The notes beneath the pieces are model-generated. The model had not been told where the DNA came from and did no database searches. It saw only the letters and a list, made by a program, of their open reading frames with translations. This document shows, one piece after another, positions 1-8,800 of a DNA stretch of 64,000 bases (position 1 is the first letter of the stretch; every line of letters begins with the position of its first letter). The stretch is from Aquilaria yunnanensis (taxonomy: Eukaryota > Streptophyta > Magnoliopsida > Malvales > Thymelaeaceae): NCBI GenBank assembly GCA_039654915.1, contig CM077598.1, positions 72,320,041 through 72,384,040 of the forward strand. Direction: 5' to 3'. The position numbers were made by a program, and so were the translations under genes.

Positions 1-1832
1 GGTCTAATGCCGATGTCCTATTCTCCCACCTGTTCCGAAGCTTGGGCATCATAAAAACTAACCTCAAACCTGTCACATCCCCTACCTTCGGGGTAGGTCC
101 TTCCGAACTCCCTATCCTTGGGTGGATTGTCCTACCTATGATGTTAAGGGGAACTTCTATTCAGAACAATGGAGAGCTCTTCGCCTCTGCCATGACCAGG
201 TTGATTGGCATCGATGTCCCCTCTTCATATAATGCCATCCTTGGAAGGCAAACTCAAGGGAACTTTCACATCCGACCAGATGTGAAGTACCTGACGGTCA
301 CCTTCGGGACAAAGGATGGGGACGTAGAAATATTTATTGATGAAGCTAAAGTTTGGAAGGTCTTCGTAAAGGCGAGGTAGAGCCCAGTGACACTACACAC
401 AGAGAACTGAGGAGAGAAGGGCACACCGATCGAAGAGCCTACAGAAGAAGAGAAAAAGGACTTAGAAAAAATTAAAACTGAGAATGTAGAGCTTGTCCTG
501 GGCTGAAGTACCCGTATGGGGAAACATTTGGCCGAAGGTGACAAGCACAAGCTTGTATCTTTCCTTTTAATGAACAATGATCTATTTGCCTACTCGCTGA
601 AGGACATGCCTGGGGTAGACCCTCGCATAATTCAGCATAGTCTTAAGGTATGCCCTTACGTGAAGCCTATTCGCCAAAAAAAGAGAAGCCTTTTGGCCCA
701 CAGGAACAACTTCGTTAAATCCAAAGTCCAACGGTTGATGGAGGCAAACGTAATAAAGGAGTCAAATATCCTGAATGGCTTAGTAACGTGGTTATTGCCA
801 TGAAAGAAGGGAGTGACAAACTCTGAATGTGCATCGACTTTGAAAATGTGAATGATGCTTGCCCTAAGGATTCATATCCTCTACCGCCAATAGACCAGTT
901 GGTGGACTCAACCACAGAGTATGGCCTCCTTAGCTTCCTCGACGCCTTCAGCGGGTATCATCAAATCAGGATGGACCCCAAAGATGAGGAAAAAACTGCC
1001 TTCATCACCGAAGTTGGTACATACTGTTATATTAGAATGCCCTTCGGGCTTAAGAATGCAGGGGCCATGTACCAGAGGTTGATGAATAGGGTCTTCGACT
1101 CCCAAATCGGGATAAACATGGAAGTCTAGGTTGATGATATGATAGTGAAGAGCAAACTACCTAGTAGTCATATCATAGACTTAGAGGAAACATTCCACCA
1201 ACTGAGGACATTCGGAATTCATCTCAACCCTAAAAAATGCATGTTCGGGATGAATGCGGGTATGTTCCTCAGATTCATGGTGTTGGAGAGAGATATTGAC
1301 ACCAATCAGGAAAAGGTCAAGGCCCTGCTGGCATTCTGAGCTCCCACAACGACCAAGGATGTGCAAAGACTCACGGGGAGAATCACGTCCCTCAACAGAT
1401 TCATCTCAAGATATGGGGAACGCTGCCGACCATTCTTCAAAGTCCTTACTAAAGCAGCAAAAAGTGGAGGTGACCTCAGAACCGAGGTGCGCCTTTGGAA
1501 TGAAGACTGCCAAAAGTCCTGGGAAAAGCTTAAAGTCTACCTAACTCGTCTGCCGACACTCCGACAGCCACAGGAAGGAGAACCCCTCATACTCTACCTC
1601 GCCGTCACCGAAAATGCGGTAAGTTCGGTCCTTGTAAAGGAAAAGAAGCCAAAGCAATGGCCAGTATATTATGTGAGCAAGTCTCTGCATGGTGCCGAAG
1701 TTAGGTACCCCTTGCTACAAAAGGTTATTTATGCCCTGGTACTTGCAACTAGAAGGTTACGGCCCTATTTCCAAGGGCACCCCATTATCGTCCGAAGTAA
1801 CCTGCCTCTTCGGGATATCATGAAGAAGGTAG
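1..1832 (+). pseudogene. Tat-lineage Ty3/gypsy pol fragment (protease, RT, RNase H), element K
   Basis: This is a degenerate polyprotein piece that begins inside the aspartic protease and ends in the first RNase H. The protease C-terminal part (SYNAILGRQTQG) lies near 225-265. The RT palm lies at about 830-1330, with fingers containing YCYIRMPFGLKNAG and the catalytic box at 1126-1137. RNase H runs from about 1530 to 1830 and contains YYVSKSLHGAEVRYPLLQK. The frame is lost by stops (for example at 378-380) and a frame change between about 770 and 830. The Tyr codon of the YVDD box is itself a stop (TAG, 1126-1128), so RT is dead. It aligns along its length with elements D, G and J but is more diverged. 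The fragment ends abruptly at 1832, where an inverted copia LTR piece begins. Its 3' LTR is probably the one at 61817-62698. The 5' part lies outside the window. Confidence 0.85.
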
Positions 1833-2221
1833 TGTTGGGTTTCGGGAGCCAAACAGCGCAGCAAAATTTAACTGAAACCCTCCAGGATCCAAGTGAAATG
1901 GGGTAAACTGGGCGTTCAAAAATTTTCATACCTAATTTTTGGTTAAGATCTCTCACTCAACTTTAGAGTCAAATCAGAAAACTTGAACAGTTGATGTGTT
2001 CAAGATCTCTATGGTATCCACATGAGCCTCTCGGGGTCACCACCCTTCCACCGCATCCTGGCAGATGTGTTTCTCTTACGCTCGCAGTGTTAGCTTGCGT
2101 CCTCCAAGGAATTGCAAGAGAAGAGTGCGGTTGTCCTTTTGGGAGGTTAGGGCAAGGAGACCTGTGAATTTCTCACTAGAAGTTGTATTTATAATGAGGC
2201 TCAACTTCCAGGCCTAATGGG
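1833..2221 (-). repeat. Truncated, inverted Ty1/copia LTR (3' half)
   Basis: The reverse complement of this stretch matches the last ~430 bases of the copia LTR at 61123-61554, with scattered differences (roughly 92-95% identical by eye). It includes the TATA-like region, the splice-donor-like GAGGACGCAAG segment and the terminus CCCAACA. On the + strand it starts with TGTTGGG exactly at the end of the K pol fragment. The other end stops at the motif GGATTAGGG, where the H gag fragment begins. It is in the opposite orientation to copia element E, so it is not E's own 5' LTR in a simple insertion. No 5-bp duplication connects it to the right-hand copia end. Confidence 0.8.
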
Positions 2222-2223
2222 TT

Positions 2224-4317
2224 TCAAAGCCCTAATCCCTGTGTCTGCCTTCCAAGGATGGCGTTGTACGAAGAAGAAACGTCCATGACGATAAATCTCG
2301 CCATAGTGGAGGCGTACAACTCAGCTATTCCGTCGACCGAAGTTCCTTTCATCATCAGGGGGAGATCAATCCATCCGAGGACAAGTAGTTCGGACGGTCC
2401 AACCCCGAAGGTGGGCGAGGTGACAGGCTTGAGCTCGTTGCTGGACATGTCCAAATTCGGCAGTAAATGCGAGAATAGGACGTCAGTATTTGATCCGTCA
2501 TCAAGCAACACTCTTTTGACGTCCCAGTTCCCTATCGTTGCCATGATTAGCAGCGGATCGTCATGGGGGAAGATGACGGTGGATCCCTCCTTGCGAGCCA
2601 GTTTCTTTGCCGGACTCTGATATTCCATGACCGCAATCTCTCTGGCCTTCCGCTTTCTTTCCGAGGATGGGAGCCCTGTGGTGATGGTTTGTATCACCCC
2701 TGCAGGAGGAGGAGGGCACTTTTTCGGACTTCGGTTTCTCCGCCTGTCGGAGTTGTAGTCCTCATCTTCGGCCCTTTCTTCCTCATCTTTTCTTCCTTTT
2801 GGGGAAGGCATCCACAGATATTTCTGAAGTTGGCCGAGTTTTATCAGCGACTCAATGTACTTCTTCAGTTGGAAGCAGCCTTCGGTGTCGTGGCCGTGGT
2901 CGCGGTGAAATTGGCAGAACTTCTTGATGTTTTTCTTGTTATCAGCGGTCATGGCCCTTGGTCGCCGAATCTGCATCCCCTGCCTTTCCAGCGCCATGAG
3001 GATGTTTGTCCGTGTAGTGCTCAGGGGTGTGGAGCTTTGCAGTTTGCTTCCCCGCATCCTCCGAGGTCGCCCTGCCTGTTCAGTTCGATGCCGGGCTTGC
3101 TGATTGGACCCTTCGGCGCAGTTGTGATCGGACTTCGGCCCAGCCATTCTCAGCTCCTCGGCGGTCATGTGTTGTTCGGCCTTTCGGTAAAATTCTCCGA
3201 GGGTGTCCGGGGGGTCCTTTGAGAATTCATAAAACAGCTGTGAGTCTGGCCGAAGGCCCCGTGTCATGGCGAGGATGCGTATTTCAGGCCGGAAGTCCGA
3301 GACGCTTAGAGCTTCCCTATTGAATCTTTCGACATAGTCTCGGATGGTTTCTCCGTTTCTCTGCTCTATGTCGAACATCTGAACAGGCATCTTCGCCGTT
3401 GGCCGGCTTCCAATAAATTGCTGCACGAAGGCCGTAGACAACTCTTGGAACTCAGTGATGGTTCCTGGGGGCAATGAGTTGTACCACGCAGTTGCTGGTC
3501 CCGTGAGGGTGACCTCGAAGCATTTACACATGGTAGTGTCGTCAGCACCATGCATTATCATGCTGCGTCTGTACTTGGTCAGATGGGCCTGCGGATCAGT
3601 GCGGCCATCATAAATCTCTAGCCGAGGTACCCTGACGTCGCCTGGCATGGCTGCCTCGGCCACGGCCCGGGTGAATGGGGACCCATCTTCACAGAAGGCT
3701 CCTGTCAGCCTGTCCCAGACGGGTTTGCGAGCTACCTGCTTTTCCACCCTGTCTAGCCGCGCTAGTATCCTTTCCATGAGAACTGTGGCATTAGGCTCTT
3801 CCTCTGGGAAGGGAGATCGTCGGCGCTTTTTCAGGGAGCGAGTTTGGCGCTGAGGGGACGGGGACCTCGCCTCAGGTGACGAACTTCTTCGCTGTGAGAC
3901 TTTCGGTCGCTTGGACCCAGTTTGTCCCACAGGCCATTTCCCGAGGGGTATATTCTCCGTAGATGACTCTTCACGTGGGTCTCCGCTTCCCGAACTGCGA
4001 TGAGTCGACCTTGGGCTTTTCTCCCGAGGGCGTGCAGGTGAGGGAGGTCTTTGGGCCTGTGTCTGCTGTGGCCACCTTCTGTCGATCTGCTGTGTCATTT
4101 CGGCCATGACCGAACGCTGAAACTCCCTCATAAAGCTCATAGTGATTACTAGAGGGCGGTCTTCCTCAGGCGCAGAAGTCCCTGGGAGTGTTACTAGAGA
4201 CGGAGACCTCGGGAGTCCCTTGTCCTTAGAATGCCGAGTTTCAACGAAGGCGATCTCAGAGCGGGTTCCCACAGACAGCGCCAAATGATGCCCAGGGGCT
4301 TCATCGTTGGTAGTCAT
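2224..4317 (-). CDS. Gag-protease N-terminal part of Tat element H (open, 3'-truncated)
   Basis: This is an uninterrupted frame of 697 residues from ATG 4317 to a stop at the junction with the inverted copia LTR. The first 11 codons lie in the LTR and the frame runs through the primer site. From N to C it shows: the Met-start peptide MTTNDEAPGHH; an acidic/basic Ser-Pro-rich linker; the retrotransposon Gag core (LTGPATAWYNSLPPGTI); a CCHC-like knuckle [14 protein letters not shown]; a basic region; and the aspartic protease with active-site LLDDGSNTDVLF. It ends inside the protease after YNAILGRQTQG, followed by three residues of junction sequence. Gag packages the RNA; the protease would process the polyprotein. 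It is the only Gag-PR frame in the window with no internal stop, yet RT and everything after it are missing. A longer start at 4374 is possible, but 4317 matches the start of D, G and J. Confidence 0.85.
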   Translation of the reverse strand: MTTNDEAPGHHLALSVGTRSEIAFVETRHSKDKGLPRSPSLVTLPGTSAPEEDRPLVITMSFMREFQRSVMAEMTQQIDRRWPQQTQAQRPPSPARPREKSPRSTHRSSGSGDPREESSTENIPLGKWPVGQTGSKRPKVSQRRSSSPEARSPSPQRQTRSLKKRRRSPFPEEEPNATVLMERILARLDRVEKQVARKPVWDRLTGAFCEDGSPFTRAVAEAAMPGDVRVPRLEIYDGRTDPQAHLTKYRRSMIMHGADDTTMCKCFEVTLTGPATAWYNSLPPGTITEFQELSTAFVQQFIGSRPTAKMPVQMFDIEQRNGETIRDYVERFNREALSVSDFRPEIRILAMTRGLRPDSQLFYEFSKDPPDTLGEFYRKAEQHMTAEELRMAGPKSDHNCAEGSNQQARHRTEQAGRPRRMRGSKLQSSTPLSTTRTNILMALERQGMQIRRPRAMTADNKKNIKKFCQFHRDHGHDTEGCFQLKKYIESLIKLGQLQKYLWMPSPKGRKDEEERAEDEDYNSDRRRNRSPKKCPPPPAGVIQTITTGLPSSERKRKAREIAVMEYQSPAKKLARKEGSTVIFPHDDPLLIMATIGNWDVKRVLLDDGSNTDVLFSHLLPNLDMSSNELKPVTSPTFGVGPSELLVLGWIDLPLMMKGTSVDGIAELYASTMARFIVMDVSSSYNAILGRQTQGLGL
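4266..4283 (-). promoter_or_regulatory. Primer-binding site of element H
   Basis: Two bases after the LTR end the minus strand reads TGGCGCTGTCTGTGGGAA. It is the same site as in D (TGGCGCCGTC...) with one change. The first bases are complementary to a tRNA 3' end of the type ACGGCGCCA, as in plant tRNA-Asp; the match beyond nine bases is poor, so the tRNA is not certain. Confidence 0.7.
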
Positions 4318-5144
4318 GGTGACTGATGGAGGGACTCCCGGAAAGGAAGAATGCCTGGTGGCTGATATGCCCAAGGGAGAGCGCCTGAGATGTTCAGAAA
4401 AAGTGGGTTAGGAGGTCCCCAGGGTGTTGTTCTGGGGAGGAGCCTCCAACGCCCAAGTCAGTGGTGCTGAGAGAAGGCAGAGGAAATAGCACTGAGGGGT
4501 TCAGTGAACTCGCCTGGTCGTATTTTCTCAGAGTGAGGAGTCAGGATATTTGCCAACCGTTTGCCAGGGTGTATTCCCTGGTATTTATAGAGGTGTCCAG
4601 CCCGTTCAGATCGTGACACGTGTTCAGTCGGATGTTCTCTGAATGTCTGGGCGTAGAGGACAAGTAGCTGGTGGCAGGCTTCCTTGAGCCTTGAGCCGAG
4701 ACGGGCCATGATGTGACTTTGATGGCGTTGGCGTGTCAGAGCGCCGTTTGAAGCGGCTTGTGACGTCTGTGGGCGACATGTCAGAGGCTTCCTTAAATGC
4801 TCCTGCCGTACTCCCAAGGTCCCTGGGTGAGGTCATCCTTTAGTACGGACCGTGCCACTTCGGGAAACATGCCCCCAGTTCGGGGGTTCCCAGAGTCAGG
4901 GAGTTCCGCCTTCGGGAAGATCATGTTCGGCCCGCACTAGCTGGTGCCACTTTTTCGAAGGCAGTCTGTTTACTACCTCGGGGGGGCTAATAGTATCCTC
5001 AAGTTCCCTAGCGTGCCGAGCTCGGGCTCTTCGACTTTTCTTTGAGGTGTGTGATCCCACCTTTTTCCGGGTAGCACCAGATCTCCTGGCCATTCTGGTG
5101 GCAGGGAGTTCGGCCAGGTGGAGGCGATAGTTCTTCGGCTATCA
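4286..5144 (-). repeat. 5' LTR of Tat element H
   Basis: An 859-bp LTR in minus orientation, running TGATAGCC (5144) to GGGCATCA (4286). It has a TATA box CTATAAATAC (4581-4590 complement) and a CACGTG box at 4617-4622. The first bases fold as GATAGCC...ACTATC and the last as GATG...CATC around a GCCC/GGGC stem. The Gag ATG lies 32 nt before the LTR end. Its outer edge abuts the copia leader at 5145; the partner 3' LTR is absent. Confidence 0.88.
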
Positions 5145-5743
5145 GCATGTTTTATATTTGTATGTGATGCATGTATAAGACAACCGGAGTTAACAAATTG
5201 GTGAGTTCAAAAGAAAAATCCCTCAAATAAATATTAAGTCGTTAAATGTGATGCCTTCCAAATGTTGGCACTCGTCAAGACTTTGATCAACATTAGGTGG
5301 GTTTGCCAAAGCAAAGCACCTATGTTCATCTTGGTAAGGCGTGATGGGATAATAGTGATATCCAAACTGCTAACTTTTGGTTCGACTTAACTAAGTCATC
5401 CTAATAGGATTAGGGACTTAGAGGCATAGAGTTGGGCTTAAGTTTATGAGATGAGCTTGGACAAGTGTTGTTCACCCAACTATCCAAGAGTTGTATGGGA
5501 TGCAATTGGCAAGGAGTTGCCTACCTAAATAGCTATGACTTGAGAGGAAAGCCAAAGCTGACTCAGGTTGTGGTCAAATATGGATCTTGGCCCACTAGAA
5601 TACCTTAGCGCCGAGGTGTTCCAAAATAATATCGAGGGTTATTATTTTGAGAAAAATAGTGAGAGTATCGTTTAATAAAAGTCCTTATTAAATGAATTAA
5701 AATACATGACTCTTACACTGCACATTTACTGTTGTAGATAACC
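5145..5743 (+). other. Copia element E leader, no gene
   Basis: About 600 bases, AT-rich, between the H LTR and the copia gag start. No ORF of note, no primer site matching tRNA-iMet and no similarity to the copia 3' LTR were seen. It is taken as the untranslated leader of E with its 5' LTR and primer site lost. The assignment rests on position only. Confidence 0.45.
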
Positions 5744-7049
5744 ATGGCACAAAACACATTGACACTTTCGTTGCGATCGATCCTTGAGAAGGAAAAACTG
5801 AATGGGACCAACTTTCTCAAATGGTACCAAAACTTGAGGATAGTCCTCAAGCAAGAGAGAAAGGCTTATGTCCTAGAGCAGCCCCTTCCGAATGAGACTG
5901 CTGCCACTGCTCCAATAGCTGAATGGGATGCTCACAAGAGGCATTCTGATGATGGTTTGGATGTTGCATGCCTCATGCTTATTACCATGGAATCTGAGCT
6001 TCAGAAGCAACATGAGAACATGGGGGCGTTCGATATGATCGAACATCTCAAAATGCTTTTCCAAGAGCAAGCTAGGCATCAGAGGTTTGAGACCTCTAAG
6101 GCATTGTTTCAGTGCAAGATGTCTGAGGGAAGTCCCATGGGTCCTCATGTGCTCAAGATGATTGGGTACATTGAGAATCTTGAGAATTTGGGATTTGCTC
6201 TTCAGAAAGAGTTGGCCATTGATGTAGTCTTGCAATCGTTGCCTGAAAGCTACAGTCAGTTCGTCATGAACTATAACATGAACGACCTTGACAAGTCCCT
6301 CCCTGAATTGCTCAACATGTTAAGAACTGCTGAGCAAAACCTTAAGAAGGCTAAGCCGATTTTGATGGTTCAAAAGGGCAAAGGAAAGGGAAAAGCCAAC
6401 AAGAAGAAGGATAAAGCTAATGGAAAGTCCAATGCTAATTCTTCTTCAGCTACACTGAAACCAAAGGGTGGTGTGGCAAAGGAAGGGGAGTGCTTCCATT
6501 GTAAGCAACTTGCACACTGGAAGCACAACTGCAAGCTCTATCTTGAAGAACTTGCTAAGAAAAGGGGAAGTAAGACTTCCACTTCAGGTATTTTTGTTAT
6601 AAAGGCTAACTTTTCTACTTCCTCATCTTGGGTATTGGATACTGGATGTGGATCTCACATTTGTGCAAATGTGCAGGATCTATGTAGAAGTAGAAGATTG
6701 GCCTAAGGTGAAGTGGACCTACGTGTTGGAAATGGAGCGAGGGTTGCTGCCTTAGCTGTAGGGACTTATGTTCTCACTTTACCTAGGGGATTAGTTTTAG
6801 AATTAGACAACTGGTACTTTGTGCCTACTATTAGTAGAAATTTGATTTTTGTTTCTTGTTTGGACAAGAAAGGTTTTTCATTTATAATAAAGGACAAATG
6901 TTGTTCTATTTATTTGAATGAAATATTTTATGGTAGTGCTCAACTTAGCAATGGGTTGTATGTTCTAGACCTCGAAGATCCAATCTATAATGTGAATACC
7001 AAGAAGGTCAGATTAAATGATTTGAACCCGACCTATCTCTGACACTATC
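5744..7049 (+). pseudogene. Copia Gag-protease-pre-integrase segment (element E, 5' half of polyprotein)
   Basis: The frame starts at ATG 5744. Residues 1-200 are a copia Gag (motif LNGTNFLKWYQNLRIVLK near the N-terminus). A lysine-rich stretch and a CCHC knuckle CFHCKQLAHWKHNC follow at about residues 250-263. The aspartic protease motif WVLDTGCGSHIC lies at about 300-311. A TAA at 6704-6706 interrupts the protease. The same frame then continues through a protease C-terminal half and the start of the pre-integrase domain (GLYVLDLE), where a TGA at 7040-7042 replaces the usual Trp of the LWH motif. At 7049 the frame is cut by chromovirus B and resumes at 35296 with HYRLGHIN-type sequence across the CTATC duplication. 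Gag and protease act in particle assembly and polyprotein cleavage. Confidence 0.88.
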
Positions 7050-8143
7050 TGTCACACTTCACTCAGGCCCCGGCCTAAAAGTTACTAACTTAAAACCACC
7101 ATCCCAACTTCAAACTGGGTTTCTAATTCTCGGCCAAGCAAGAAATGGCAACTTTTAAGTCTTATTTTCTTAAGTTAAGAGGCCTGGGAGGTGGCCCAGG
7201 TGGCTTTAATAACTTCAATAACAACTCGCAGCAAGGGCAAGGCCCAAACCCTTAACTTGCCCTACAAGCAAGGATTCACCTAATGCAATTTTAATGCATA
7301 CATAGTGTGCATCATGTGACACGATCCCCGTGCCCCTGCCCGGGATACCCTGTGAGCGTTTGTCTCACGGTGGATTGTAATTGGCTAGCTGGTTATGTGT
7401 GTGGATTAAATCCAATGCTACTAGTTGATTAACCTAGAAATGCAATATGTATGCACTTATGCTTTGACTTGGTTTATTAAAACCATAAAACATTTAATCA
7501 TTTAGACATTTAGCCGGCTAGTAAAATTCTATATAAATAAATACAAAATGCCAAAGCATAGCAAAAATCAACCTTTGAGTGATTAACTACACATACACCG
7601 CTCGTGAAAGCATTTATACATAAGTAACTAATGCTCTCACCCAGAGAACAATCCCCTGAGTCAAGGACTCTTTATAACATAAATACTGGAGGCAAAATAA
7701 AGTACTGTATCAAAATACAAGACTTTGCTGAGATCTTTTACCCTAGCTCCCACTTTGGACTCCTGTCCCAGTGGCGAGTCTCACAAGTCCTGTGCCAAGT
7801 GCTACTAGGCTCTGCAGCCAAAGGAAGAAGCAAGTTAGTACCACAGCCTGACCAACAGACCAATTAAACACTTAAGCAGGCTAGAAACTTAAAGTTTCTC
7901 AACTACCGTACCTTTACAGACAAAAGGTACTACCGTGATAATCCTCAGTGATTATCCGGTCCTGCTACTCCAGACTCTGCATAACAAACAGGGAGTGAGA
8001 ATTCAACATTCTCAGTAAGGGTCTTCGATGTACCTGCAAGAAAAATTACTAGGACTCTGGCTGCGAGCTCACACAGCATGAGGGTACTAGTCATATATAT
8101 ATATACTAGGCCGGTAGACCTCTCCTCAAGTAGTCCTCTGTAT

Positions 8144-8243
8144 CAGGCCAAGTGCAATCACTTAGCAACCTGACACATATACAGGCCAAGCGCAATCACT
8201 TAGCAACCTGAAATATAGGCCAAGCGCTATCACTTAGCAACCT
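8144..8243. repeat. Three-copy ~37-bp tandem repeat in C1
   Basis: The core AGGCCAAGCGCAATCACTTA plus GCAACCT occurs at about 8144, 8182 and 8217 with small differences. C2 has one copy. The two extra units account for the 71-bp length difference between C1 (2511) and C2 (2440). Confidence 0.8.
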
Positions 8244-8670
8244 ATCATATGGCTCAAGGGCGAACCTTAGCAAGCCTCATTCAAACATAGAACCTCTCAC
8301 CTAGTTGTTATGCAGGGGAATTTATGATGGGACTTGTAGACTAGGCCGCAGGGCCTCTTTGATGTAAACTAGATGAACAAGGTTTCGCCTCGTGGCCTCG
8401 TGGCTACCGCACGGCTAGGCCGACGAGGGTTCTAAACCTCTCACCTGAGCTATTGATAGCTAATTAAGTTCAATTGCAACATTTGTTTCCTTACTTGTTG
8501 CCTAAGCAACTTACTTACCTCAAACAGTTCAAGAAAACTCATACTTCCGGTGGGACTTTCGGAAGTTTCGGAGTACCATCGGGATCCTCGGACCCTTAGG
8601 CACGTTCCGAGCCTTCCGTAGTCTCGGTCGGGTCAACGCAGCAAAAAGTCAAACCCTCCATTTTTAGGTG

Positions 8671-8800
8671 TTGGCGCCGCGTCGCCAAAGGCAAAAAGGA
8701 ATTGGCGACGCGTCGCCGACGAGCAGACGCTCTGTGAAGAAAAATTGAATTGGCGACGCGTCGCCAATTTTCGGGCCAATTGGCGCCGCGTCGCCAATTC
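8671..8800. repeat. Cluster of CpG-rich palindromes in C1
   Basis: Four near-identical 18-bp units with core GGCGACGCGTCGCC or its GGCGCC variant, flanked by TT...AA. At least one is a perfect 18-bp palindrome (TTGGCGACGCGTCGCCAA). They are matched by four units in C2 at about 12802-12930. They lie next to a GAGACTACGGAAGG-type segment inside the LTR. Confidence 0.85.

Noticed and set aside
5145..5743. Copia 5' LTR.
   Set aside because: It shows no similarity to the 3' LTR at 37956-38540 or 60727-61554 and has no iMet primer site, so it is called leader only.
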